Positions 40,341 to 50,918 of a stretch of DNA of 64,000 nucleotides are shown here, in pieces (position 1 is the stretch's first letter; every line of letters begins with the position of its first letter). Below the pieces are notes generated by a model, which saw only the letters and a program-made list of their open reading frames with translations, was not told where the DNA came from and did not search any database. Source of the stretch: Mesostigma viride (Eukaryota > Streptophyta > Mesostigmatophyceae > Mesostigmatales > Mesostigmataceae). Position numbers and translations under genes: made by a program. The stretch spans positions 671,429 through 735,428 of the forward strand of contig RPFO01000256.1 of NCBI GenBank assembly GCA_009746045.1, read 5' to 3'.

Positions 40341-41118
40341 TATTAATTCCTATATTTGTAACACGTACCTTTCGAACATAACAAATTAATTCATGGAATA
40401 GTATCGTGTGGCCGTTGTGGGGTCGCGGACAACTTCTTTTCCCCAACAAAGATAGTGGATGTCTCCCCAAGACGGTGCTATGTACATGTAGGTCCACTAC
40501 TATATAGCCTAAAAACAGCGGCCCAGACTTAATTAGTAACTCGCTCCTGCTGGGGCCCTCGTGGAGCAAAATAACCCTAAGAATTATAGTTGTCTCACTT
40601 AATATAATGCTAGCTACCATGATATCCTTGATGGCTATACACAACAACAGGGGAACTGATACACCCGTCCTTCTTTCAGTATAAAGGATCTAGTCAGGTC
40701 ACAGCTGCCATCTGAAATGCTCAGTAGCACCGCCTGGCATCTATACAGTGTGGGTGCAATATATTTAAAACAGTCCCAAGGTCAGCAGATGCATAGGGGA
40801 TGCAATCACACCAGGCTGTCTCCTTGACACCATGCAGGGTCATCCTTACCCTGGGTAGTAAAACATATTATCATAGGCGTGGAGCCTTCTTGACAAAGCT
40901 GCATGGGCATTAATGCAATGTGGGCAACAAGTGTGCTCGATCCATGTGGGCCTTGTTCATCATGCATTCGTCCAGGAATACATCTCTCACTCCATACATG
41001 TGTCCAGGATTCAAGTTTTGGACCAATGCTCCTGTCAGGCCATGACAGGATGAAACTGGAGCTGCAGCTATTGAGACAAAGCCGGGAACCCCAGGATACA
41101 TGCGTGCATGGTGAACAC

Positions 41119-42994
41119 CTAAAGAGGGTGTGCCTCAGCCACAATATACATGCAGGCTAGCGTGTCCTTGGCCCTGTCGCCAATTGCACCTTCCAAGGGC
41201 ACGGTGTTCCTGGGGTGAACTAAACTGTCCACTTCACGCCACGCCGCGGCCCTGCCAGCGCGCCGTAGGAGCTGCCAGTGCTTCTCCTGTTGATACACGA
41301 GGACGGCGCAGAGCCACGCAGTCACCTCGTACCTTTTACGCTCTTCGCCCCCCACCGTGATGCGTACCACGATCTCTTCCGGCAGTTGGTGCGCAGTCTT
41401 TGCCGGCAGTCTCTCCATGAAGAAGTCGTAGACCGGGATCATGGTCGGGACAGTCTTGAAGACTCGTACAGAGCGTTCATGGAAACCCGCGCACCCAGGG
41501 GTGCACAACGTCTTACCGTTGGTGCCGCACCCTTGGGTCAGCGCCATCTGGATGGCCTCGGCGATGGAGTGTCCAGCATTGCGTCGCGATGGCGTGCACT
41601 TCATAGCGCAGTCGATAGGAAGCTTCACGAGCAGCTCCTCCGTGGGGCGACATGTGTGGCCTACTTCGCGGAGGTCGCACCCCTGCAGATGCCACATCAC
41701 AGTCCTCAAGCAGCTGCCAGCACCCAGGTGTTTGCCCACCGGCACCTGCGCTGCATCAGCGCATCCTTTGTGCACCCTCTTCTGCCACTTCTCGTAATTC
41801 TTGCGCGGCTCTGTATCGATAGCGATAAACCACCGGATGATGCACGTGCCCTGCTCGCATCGCTGGGGGTCATGGGCGCGACCCCTCGCTCGACCCGTGA
41901 GAAGCTGTGCTAGCCCGACCCCGCCACCAGACACCACCGCAGCTCCCGCGTTGGCAAACTCGATGGCAGCGTCTGGGGCACAGCTGTTATCCCCCCATTT
42001 CCCCGTGTGCTCCCGGCCAGCCTTCACCCTGTGCTCACCGTGCTTTCTCAACAGTTCCGCACTCTCCGTGCAGTGCCTGCAGTCCTCGTCGGGACCAGGA
42101 CACTCTGCCGGAAATGACGGGTCAGTGGTGCGATCGATCTCCACAGGGCTGGCAGTCCCTGCATCATCATCATCATCATCCAGAGCAAGGTCGACGGGAA
42201 GATCAGCGCAGTCTCCCGCCTTCACCCCCGCTGCCTTCTCACTCGACTGTGGCCCTGGCGGCTTCCCCACCGTCCCCTCTGCCGCCGCACTCGCCTGAGG
42301 ATCGACCACCACCACTACCTTCATTGCCGCCTCCGCTCTCTGCCTCGCACCACGCTTCCCCTTCTGCAGCGCCTCCGCCTTCCCCCCCGTCTCCCCCTCC
42401 GCCGCCATCCTCTCTTGAACTCCCTCGTCCCCCCCCGTACCCGCCGCCTCCGCCTTGCCCCCCGTCCCCACCTCCACACCCCTCGAGTCTGGATCTCCGT
42501 CCTTCCCCCCCGTGTTCGACGTCTCCGCAGCCTGCTGTGCAGCCCGCCTCCTCCTCGTCTGCGGCCCTGGCGACGCCACTACCTCCTTCGCCGCCGGCGT
42601 CGATCCCTGACTTTCAGCCACCTTCCTCTTCCTCTTTTTTGGCTTCCCAATGACCGTGCCGCGGTCCTCCTCATCGGTGGAGGACCCTAACTCAACCACC
42701 TCCACGTACCCCCTCCCCGCCGCCTCCGCCTTCCCCCCCGGCTCCGCCCCCGTCTCCCCCTCCTCCGCCATCGTCTCTGGAACTCCCTCGTCCCCCCCCG
42801 TCCCCGCCGCCTCCGCCTTCCTCCCCGCCGCATCCGCCACCGGCCCCACCTCCGCACCCCTCGTCTCTGGAACTCCCTCGTCCCCCCCCGTCCCCGCCGC
42901 CTCCACCTTCCTCCCCGCCGCATCCGCCACCGGCCCCACCTCCGCACCCCTCGTCTCTGGAACTCCCTCGTCCCCCCCCGTCCCCGCCGCCCAT
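41119..42994 (-). CDS. USP-like cysteine protease (deubiquitinase fold) of the giant element
   Basis: The frame ends at TAG 41119. The first 250 residues are low-complexity repeats (AAGTGGDEGVPE type) with a basic KKRKRK segment that may be a nuclear signal. The C-terminal half has the hallmarks of peptidase family C19: a cysteine box WGDNSCAPDAAIEF (Cys320, counting from a Met-type codon at 42939), a Cys-rich part with CGTNGKTLCTPGC (471-483), and a His box YEVTAWLCAVLVYQQEKHWQ (His554) followed by WREVDSLV (Asp571). Such enzymes remove ubiquitin or related modifiers. Substrate and activity are unknown. The start is uncertain, because the repetitive N-terminal coding sequence continues at 43780-44330 beyond an insertion. 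I give an ATG at 42994, which lies in another frame of the repeat, as the outer limit. Confidence 0.55.
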
Positions 42995-43778
42995 CCCGTT
43001 TCGTTTAAGTGGCCAGCCGGAGCGGCTGCTTAGGTTTTAGCGGGCAAGTGTTCGAAGCGCGTCATTGGTGAATTACTCGGGAACTTGGGTTTCCCCGCGA
43101 AACTCCAACCGCACGTTCAGATTTCCAAATCTCAAGTAAAGTTCGGCGCAACTTTCTGAACGGGGGCAGTTGACGAGCAGCATTCCTCCGGACGAATGAA
43201 TTGCGTTCCATACTTGCGCAAAATTTTGAAAGGTAGCTTGCGTGCAGCCCTACTAAAATTTGCGCGCACGTTCAGATTTCCAAATCTCAAGTAAATTTCG
43301 GCGGAACATTCTGAACGGGGGTAGTTGGCGGGCAGCGTTCCTCCAGACGAATGAAATGCGTTCCATACTAGCGCAAAATTTTGAAAGGTAGCTTGCGTGC
43401 AGCCCTACTAAAATTTGCGCGAAGTGTGGGACTGAAAATTCGTAACGGAAACGTTTTGGTAGTTGCCGTCACTTCCTCTTGTGCAAACGTGTGGGAGTGA
43501 AAATTCGTAACGGAACCTTTTTGGTAGTTGCCGTCACTTCATTTTGCGCGAGTGTTGGGCTGAAAATTCGTAACGGAAACTTTTTGGTAGTTGCCGTCAC
43601 TTCCTTTGGTTCGACTGAAAATTCGCTGAAATTCGCTGAATTCGTACCGTAGCCTAATTTTTAGTACCTCGAAGTGACGGGGCACCTAAAAATTTGCCCA
43701 CAAGTACACTTGGCAGCGCGCTCACTGGGAAAAATTGTACAGCCGCTCCGGCGGGCCACTTGAACGAATTGTAATGTC
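42995..43778. mobile_element. MITE-like insertion of about 0.77 kb
   Basis: Left 'TTCGTTTAAGTGGCCAGCCG' (about 43000) and the reverse complement of the right end, 'TTCGTTCAAGTGGCCCGCCG' (about 43755-43774), form an inverted repeat of about 33 bp continuing GAGCGGCTG. Inside are direct repeats ('CGTTCAGATTTCCAAATCTC' twice; 'GAAAATTCGTAACGGAA' three times) and no coding frame. It divides two blocks of the same GC-rich coding minisatellite. Confidence 0.55.
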
Positions 43779-43779
43779 C

Positions 43780-44330
43780 GCCTTCCTCCCCGCCTCCGCC
43801 CCCGTCTCCCCCTCCTCCGCCATCGTCTGTGGAACTCCCTCGTCCCCCCCCGTCCCCGCCACCTCCGCCTTCCTCCCCGCCTCCGCCCCCGTCTCCCCCT
43901 CCTCCGCCATCGTCTGTGGAACTCCCTCGTCCCCCCCCGTCCCCGCCGCCTCCGCCTTCCTCCCCGCCGCATCCGCCACCGGCCCCACCTCCGCACCCCT
44001 CGTCTCTGGAACTCCCTCGTCCCCCCCGTCCCCGCCGCCTCCACCTTCCTCCCCGCCGCATCCGCCACCGGCCCCACCTCCGCACCCCTCGTCTCTGGAA
44101 CTCCCTCGTCCCCCCCGTCCCCGCCGCCTCCGCCTTCCTCCCCGCCTCCGCCCCCGTCTCCCCCTCCTGCGCCATCGTCTGTGGAACTCCCTCGTCCCCC
44201 CCCGTCCCCGCCACCTCCGCCTTCCTCCCCGCCTCCGCCCCCGTCTCCCCCTCCTCCGCCATCGTCTGTGGAACTCCCTCGTCCCCCCCGTCCCCGCCAC
44301 CTCCACATCTGCCCCCGGCCCCTGTGCCGC
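43780..44330 (-). repeat. Coding-type minisatellite, continuation of the protease N-terminal repeats
   Basis: 84-90-bp units ('GGAACTCCCTCGTCCCCCCC', 'CCGCCGCATCCGCCACCGGC') identical in kind to 42770-42990. On the minus strand they encode GGDEGVPETRGAEVGP-type repeats. Probably the displaced 5' part of the protease gene or a duplicate of it. Confidence 0.6.
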
Positions 44331-44613
44331 CCTCCCCGGCTGCCCAGTGGCCTGCTTCTTCGGCCGTCTCCCTGCCGTTGCCAGGCCCTCGCGGAGCGGC
44401 CCAGTTGCCTGCTTCTTCGGCCGTCTCCCTGCCGTTGCCAGGCCCTCGGGGGGCTGCCCAGTGCTCGCATGTCCTGGCTGCCCAAGTGGAGCCGTTACTC
44501 CCTGCATGTGGATGCCTCCCAGCTGCATGTTCCCACAGAATAAAGTAAAACAAGGAGTTTAGGGGAAAGGTGTAAGGCCCCCGGCAAAAAGGATGCGTAT
44601 TCTCTTCCATTAC

Positions 44614-46240
44614 ACCCATCCATGCATGCCAGCACCCCATTACACTCGTGCACGCATGCCAGCACCCCATTACACCCATCCACGCATGCCAGCACCCCAT
44701 TACACCCATCCACGCATGCCAGCACCCCATTACACCCATCCACGCATGCCAGCACCCCATGACACTCGTCCATGCATGCCAGCACCCCATGACACTCGTG
44801 CACGCATGCCAGCACCCCATTACACCCATCCACGCATGCCAGCACCCCATTACACCCATCCATGCATGCCAGCACCCCATGACACTCGTGCACGCATGCC
44901 AGCACCCCATTACACCCATCCACGCATGCCAGCACCCCATGACACTCGTGCACGCATGCCAGCACCCCATTACACTCGTGCACGCATGCCAGCACCCCAT
45001 TACACCCATCCACGCATGCCAGCACCCCATTACACCCATCCACGCATGCCAGCACCCCATTACACCCATCCACGCATGCCAGCACCCCATTACACCCATC
45101 CACGCATGCCAGCACCCCATTACACCCATCCACGCATGCCAGCACCCCATTACACCCATCCACGCATGCCAGCACCCCATGACACTCGTGCACGCATGCC
45201 AGCACCCCATTACACCCATCCACGCATGCCAGCACCCCATGACACTCGTGCACGCATGCCAGCACCCCATTACACCCATCCACGCATGCCAGCACCCCAT
45301 TACACCCATCCACGCATGCCAGCACCCCATGACACTCGTGCACGCATGCCAGCACCCCATTACACCCATCCACGCATGCCAGCACCCCATGACACTCGTG
45401 CACGCATGCCAGCACCCCATTACACCCATCCACGCATGCCAACACACCATTACACCCATCCATGCATGCCAGCACCCCATTACACCCATCCACGCATGCC
45501 AGCACCCCATTACACCCATCCACGCATGCCAGCACCCCATTACACCCATCCACGCATGCCAGCACCCCATTACACCCATCCACGCATGCCAGCACCCCAT
45601 TACACCCATCCACGCATGCCAGCACCCCATGACACTCGTGCACGCATGCCAGCACCCCATTACACCCATCCACGCATGCCAGCACCCCATGACACTCGTG
45701 CACGCATGCCAGCACCCCATTACACCCATCCACGCATGCCAGCACCCCATTACACCCATCCACGCATGCCAGCACCCCATGACACTCGTGCACGCATGCC
45801 AGCACCCCATTACACCCATCCACGCATGCCAGCACCCCATGACACTCGTGCACGCATGCCAGCACCCCATTACACCCATCCACGCATGCCAACACACCAT
45901 TACACCCATCCATGCATGCCAGCACCCCATTACACCCATCCACGCATGCCAGCACCCCATTACACCCATCCACGCATGCCAGCACCCCATTACACCCATC
46001 CACGCATGCCAGCACCCCATTACACCCATCCACGCATGCCAGCACCCCATTACACCCATCCATGCATGCCAGCACCCCATGACACCCATCCACGCATGCC
46101 AGCACCCCATGACACTCGTGCACGCATGCCAGCACCCCATTACACCCATCCATGCATGCCAGCACCCCATTACACCCATCCACGCATGCCAGCACCCCAT
46201 GACACTCGTCCATGCATGCCAGCACCCCATTACACCCACA
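44614..46240 (+). repeat. 30-bp minisatellite, about 54 copies
   Basis: Unit CGCATGCCAGCACCCCAT plus TACACCCATCCA or GACACTCGTGCA. The two unit types follow the same order in 45181-45630 and 45631-46080, a 450-bp (15-unit) higher-order repeat. Long open frames in several phases are repeat artefacts. Confidence 0.95.
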
Positions 46241-46649
46241 TTCTTTCCGTCCTGTTGCCAATACCATCTGGCTGTCATCCTACTCAATTCCAATTCTCTG
46301 CCCCCCTCCCCCCTTGGACACGTCTCCTTGCAACTGTAACTTTGGCTTCCCCTCCCATCTGTATGCTTCTACATCTCTTCAGCATCTGGTCCAATGCCGC
46401 CCCCCCTCACCCCTCTCGTGCCACAGATTCAATGCTGAGAGAAAGCGGGTTACGCATTGAGTCATTCATGCAGTATCAGCAAAGAGTACAGCCGATATTC
46501 AAATGTCCAGAGGCGCACACGCCTCCGTGACTGCCGTCATCGCCCGCTAACGCAGGGAGCGGCAGATGCGTGTGCTGTGCCTCACATTTTTGCACGTCAT
46601 CCGGAGAGAAACATCAGGCCACATAATGCTGTCACATATGAATAAGTCA

Positions 46650-47937
46650 TCAACGCGCTGTTCCCATATGCAAATAAAGATTGTCGTCAACATGTTGCAT
46701 GCAACAAGCAATCACACAGTCGCCTACCTGAGCAGACAGTGCCATGTGTGCCAGCGTGCGCGGCTCGAAGGAGCCCTCCCCCGCATTAAGCAACGGAGCC
46801 GCCAGTTGGGGCAACGACGCCACTGCGCGGTCGCACATCATCTGACACAACACCGCGGCCTCCCTGACAAGTGAATACCCCGGCGGTCCCGACAACCCTT
46901 CTCCAGGTACAGCTGCCGCCTGAGAGCACGCACCCACTGGGTCCTGCATCTCCATAGGCTCACCGGTGGCGTGCCCCGTGACGGCTCCCTGCGATGGGCC
47001 CTCTACCACCGGCGTGCCTGTGGCCTTTTTGCACCTGGCATCCTTCCATCCCATCTTCTCCTTCAGACACTGGCCGCTCCAATAATCAACCGCCCGCGTT
47101 AGTTGCTTCCTCTGCACACATGTCAAGGATATGCACAAATCAGCACAGCCACGGTTTACAGCAACAACACATGAGAAGAACAGTCCACACATGTCCAGCA
47201 TTGCTGTTCATGCTTCCTCTAACTTCGTTGTAGTATACAAACATCCATGTACACGTGCAGCACATAAAGAAGCAAAGGGGAACTTACCGCAACCAAATAC
47301 GGTGTCTCCTTCACATTCTTCTTCTTCTTCTTCTCACCGCTGACCGCCTGCGCAACCTCTCCCTCGCCCTCATCACTCTCCTCGGTCCCCGCCACCTCTC
47401 CGGGCTTCTCCATGGCCTCATTACCAGCTGCGACAGGCTGAAAATTAGCACGGCGAACGCGCCTCGGCCGACGGGCCTTCAATGCCTCTAGCATGAACTT
47501 TGATACCCCCAGTCTCTCCCAGTTGGATGTGCTCTCAAACCCTTTGGACGCTTGCGCGAATTGCTCGGGCCGCTTATACTTTTGCGCCTGCGGTGCAAGG
47601 GCAGAGACGCACAGCGAGACACACGCAGGCACCCGCTCGACAAACCCAGGACCGTTATGTAATGATGGTCACGCGCCATCATTAGCACTGCCATCAAAGA
47701 CAGTCAGTAACCATGGATTTATTGGTCGGCAGCAGATACCCCGCGACCCGAAACGGTGCTTCCAACGGGACATTCTTACCCATGAGAAACATATACCCGC
47801 CGATGAATCACAAGCAATACTACAATGTGAGTACTCATGAAGGAACTTACCTCCACTTGGAAATTCCTGCGCGCATATTCCATCGCGGCTTTAAACTCTT
47901 GTGACTCCCAAACGGGTCGACGATCTTTAGCGTCCAT
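46650..47937 (-). CDS. Unknown protein, three exons, divergent from the oxygenase gene
   Basis: Exons 47937-47851, 47587-47288 and 47111-46650 (or ending at a donor at 46728 with a further exon not found) join in phase 0 with GT-AG borders. The product starts MDAKDRRPVWESQEFKAAME. It contains NWERLGVSKFMLEALKARRP RRVRR (a basic stretch) and an acidic segment with a KKKKK run in exon 2, then RAVDYWSGQCLKEKMGWKDA in exon 3. Basic and acidic blocks suggest a nuclear protein, but I recognise no family. It is transcribed leftwards from array B, opposite to the 2-oxoglutarate oxygenase gene. Confidence 0.55.
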
Positions 47938-48089
47938 TGCTACGGTTGCGTACTGCCTGCAAAGTAATTACCGTTAACGTGATCCAATAATTACCTCAGG
48001 CTCACGTGATCGGGGGTACACATTATAGCGCTGCCTGCACTGCACTGTCAAACCATTCGCGTGGCACTACCTCAATACAGACACGTATT

Positions 48090-48540
48090 TGTGTATCACT
48101 TGTCCTCCTTCCCACGGCAGGTACGCAGCGACCCGCTGTTATATTGGCGGCATTTAATTGTGTATCACTTGTACGGTATTTGTGTATCACTTGCCCTCCT
48201 TCCCACGGCAGGTACGCAGCGACCCGCTGTTGTCCTGGCTGCAATTGTGTATCACTTGTACGGTATTTGTGTATCACTTGTACGGTATTTGTGTATCACT
48301 TGTCCTCCTTCCCACGGCAGGTACGCAGCGACCCGCTGTTGTCCTGGCTGCAATTGTGTATCACTTGTACGGTATTTGTGTATCACTTGTACGGTATTTG
48401 TGTATCACTTGTCCTCCTTCCCACGGCAGGCACGCAGCGACCCGCTGTCGACCTGGCTGCAATTGTGTATCACTTGTAAGGTATTTGTGTATCACTTGTC
48501 CTCCTTCCCACGGCAGGTACGCAGCGACCCGATGTTGTGC
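48090..48540 (+). promoter_or_regulatory. Repeat array B between divergent genes
   Basis: About 4.5 partial and complete copies of the 109-bp unit of array A, in the opposite orientation. GTGTATCACTTG words recur at about 22-bp steps. It lies between start codons at 47937 and 48652. Confidence 0.7.
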
Positions 48541-48651
48541 ATGGCAGCCCGCCAATTAATTTTGTACTGAAGGTTGGTATAACCCTAAACAGCACGATCG
48601 ATAGCCTTTACATACTCGGTTGCTTTTAAACCCTGTTTTCTTTGCCGGTAT

Positions 48652-49650
48652 ATGATGGAATCCGACTTGGCTAGTCAGCAGGAAGTCGCCAAGGCGTGCA
48701 AAGCCATGAAGAAGATGCAAGCCAAAATTATGAAGGCAAACAGGTGGCGCGACATCGACCAGAAAGCTGCTATCAAGAGGGCTGGTGGATTGAAGGAATA
48801 TAGGAAGCAGCAGGCGGAAAGGCAAAAAGCAAGGCGGGCGGCGGCCAAGAAGGTTCCTGCCAAGAAAAAAACGCCCGCCTCATTGAAAGCCGAAGAGAAC
48901 CACCGTGTGGGCAACCGGAAGAATGCCGGGGAAAAGGCGATTGAAAACGTGGCATTGCGTGAGAGGAACATTGCCGAAACCCCTTTACAAAAGAAGTGTG
49001 CGGCGGATATCAGGGAGAGGGGATACACTGTCATACGAGGCATCGTAAGCGAGGAAGTACGCGTGCAGATGCTGAATGCTGCGCAAGACATGCCGGATAC
49101 TAAATTTGACAGAATTTTTCGGAAGTACAACGAGAACACCAAGACGTTTTCATTCCCTCCAAAGCAACGTAGCCAAGCCCTTATCGACGAAGACAGCCCG
49201 TTTGGGAAGCTCGTCGTGGGATTGGCGGTCAAGATCCTGCATGCTGCGCTGGACATGTCCTACGTGCCTAAGCCACGTGAGTTGCTGGTGCTCCGAAGCC
49301 TGGCTAACTGCAAAGAACAAGGGCCCCATTCCGATCTTACACGTGAAGTTTTGGCATGGGAGGTATACTTCCCAGTAAGTTGCATCATCGCTGTACAACC
49401 CGACACACGTTGGGTTTCGTACGACAATAGTATCCGACATTATAGGAAGAGGGACATCTCCAAGAGGGGGGAGGGAAAAACTGAGGTGATGCTCAATCCT
49501 GGTGATGTTGTCTTGTGGCATGGAGCACATGTGCATGCTGGTGCCGCGTACCAGGTGGAAAATCGCCGCATTTTTTTCAAGGGCATCAGCACGGCAAGGC
49601 GATTGGGCAACCAGGGTCTCGCAGATAGCGTTTGCCCAGTGATTGTGTAA
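48652..49650 (+). CDS. 2-oxoglutarate/Fe(II)-dependent oxygenase of the giant element
   Basis: A single-exon, 332-residue frame. The first 100 residues are Lys/Arg/Ala-rich (KKVPAKKKTPASLKAEENHR), like a DNA-binding or nuclear-targeting tail. The rest resembles a double-stranded beta-helix oxygenase: RERGYTVIRGIVSEE at the domain start, GPHSDL with the HxD iron ligands (His226, Asp228), then NPGDVVLWHGAHVHAGAAY with the distal histidine (290-295) and RRIFF supplying the 2-oxoglutarate-binding arginine. Such enzymes hydroxylate bases, proteins or small molecules; the substrate here is unknown. TET/JBP-type oxygenases are known partners of KDZ transposons in fungi and algae, which makes a DNA or chromatin role plausible, though I cannot assign it to TET/JBP. 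The stop lies in a GTAAGTAAG tract of an inserted tail repeat. Confidence 0.7.
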   Translation: MMESDLASQQEVAKACKAMKKMQAKIMKANRWRDIDQKAAIKRAGGLKEYRKQQAERQKARRAAAKKVPAKKKTPASLKAEENHRVGNRKNAGEKAIENVALRERNIAETPLQKKCAADIRERGYTVIRGIVSEEVRVQMLNAAQDMPDTKFDRIFRKYNENTKTFSFPPKQRSQALIDEDSPFGKLVVGLAVKILHAALDMSYVPKPRELLVLRSLANCKEQGPHSDLTREVLAWEVYFPVSCIIAVQPDTRWVSYDNSIRHYRKRDISKRGEGKTEVMLNPGDVVLWHGAHVHAGAAYQVENRRIFFKGISTARRLGNQGLADSVCPVIV

Positions 49651-49800
49651 GTAAGTAAGTAAGTAAGTACTTGCGTGTCATGCGCCAAGGCATGCCACGG
49701 AGTACTATGCTAATCTCATTAGAAAATAATTACACAAAAGTTTAAACAAATATCGTCTGCATCATCCCCCAACCGTTAAGCACTAGATTATTGTATTGTG
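49645..49800 (+). repeat. Dispersed tail repeat abutting the oxygenase stop codon
   Basis: (GTAA)n followed by 'GTACTTGCGTGTCATGCGCC', 'ACTATGCTAATCTCATTAGA' and 'CATCATCCCCCAACCGTTAA', matching 29440-29560 closely. Confidence 0.8.
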
Positions 49801-49807
49801 TAAGTAG

Positions 49808-50757
49808 TCCACCACCCACCCACCCACCCTCCCACCCACCCACCCACCCACCCACCCACCCACCCACCCACCCACCCACCCACCCACCCACCCACCCACC
49901 CACCCACCCACCCACCCACCCACCCACCCACCCACCCACCCACCCACCCACCCACCCACCCACCCACCCACCCACCCACCCACCCACCCACCCACCCACC
50001 ACCCACCCACCCACCCACCCACCCACCCACCCACCCACCCACCCACCCACCCACCCACCCACCCACCCACCCACCCACCCACCCACCCACCCACCCACCC
50101 ACCCACCCACCCACCCACCCATCCATCCATCCATCCATCCATCCATCCATCCATCCACCCACCCACCCACCCACCCACCCACCCACCCACCCACCCACCC
50201 ACCCACCCTCCCACCCACCCACCCACCCACCCACCCACCCACCCACCCACCCACCCACCCACCCACCCACCCATCCATCCATCCATCCATCCATCCATCC
50301 ATCCATCCACCCACCCACCCACCCACCCACCCACCCACCCACCCACCCACCCACCCACCCACCCACCCACCCACCCACCCTCCCACCCACCACCCCACCC
50401 ACCCACCACCCACCCACCCACCCACCCACCCACCCACCCACCCACCCACCCACCCACCCACCCACCCACCCACCCACCCACCCACCCACCCACCCACCCA
50501 CCCACCCACCCACCCACCCACCCACCCACCCACCCACCCACCCACCCACCCACCCACCCACCCACCCACCCACCCACCCACCCACCCACCCACCCACCCA
50601 CCCACCACCCACCCACCCACCCACCCACCCACCCACCCACCCACCCACCCACCCACCCACCCATCCATCCATCCATCCATCCATCCATCCATCCATCCAT
50701 CCACCCACCCACCCACCCACCCATCCATCCATCCATCCATCCATCCATCCATCCATC
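49808..50757 (+). repeat. (CCCA)n/(CCAT)n microsatellite, 950 bp
   Basis: CCCA units with four embedded CCAT blocks (near 50119, 50272, 50662 and 50722). It is followed at 50805-50915 by a LINE-tail copy ('TATGCCCCTTCTCAGGG', 'GACTCCCAACGGAG'). Confidence 0.97.
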
Positions 50758-50918
50758 AAGCAGAAAGGGAGCACGACGTTAACCTTGCATGAAGTAACCA
50801 CCCTTGCATGAAGTAGCCCAGGATGTCTTTAAAGCCATATGCCCCTTCTCAGGGATATGTGCTCCATTGACTCCCAACGGAGTGATGTTCCTCATTAACT
50901 AATTAATTCATGTACCTA

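Noticed and set aside
43654-46530. Frames of 560-880 codons over the 30-bp satellite
   Set aside because: The unit length is a multiple of three without stops, so the frames are artefacts of the array.
49742-50801. Frames of more than 300 codons (VGGW and HPPT repeats)
   Set aside because: Products of the CCCA/CCAT tract open on both strands and in several phases.
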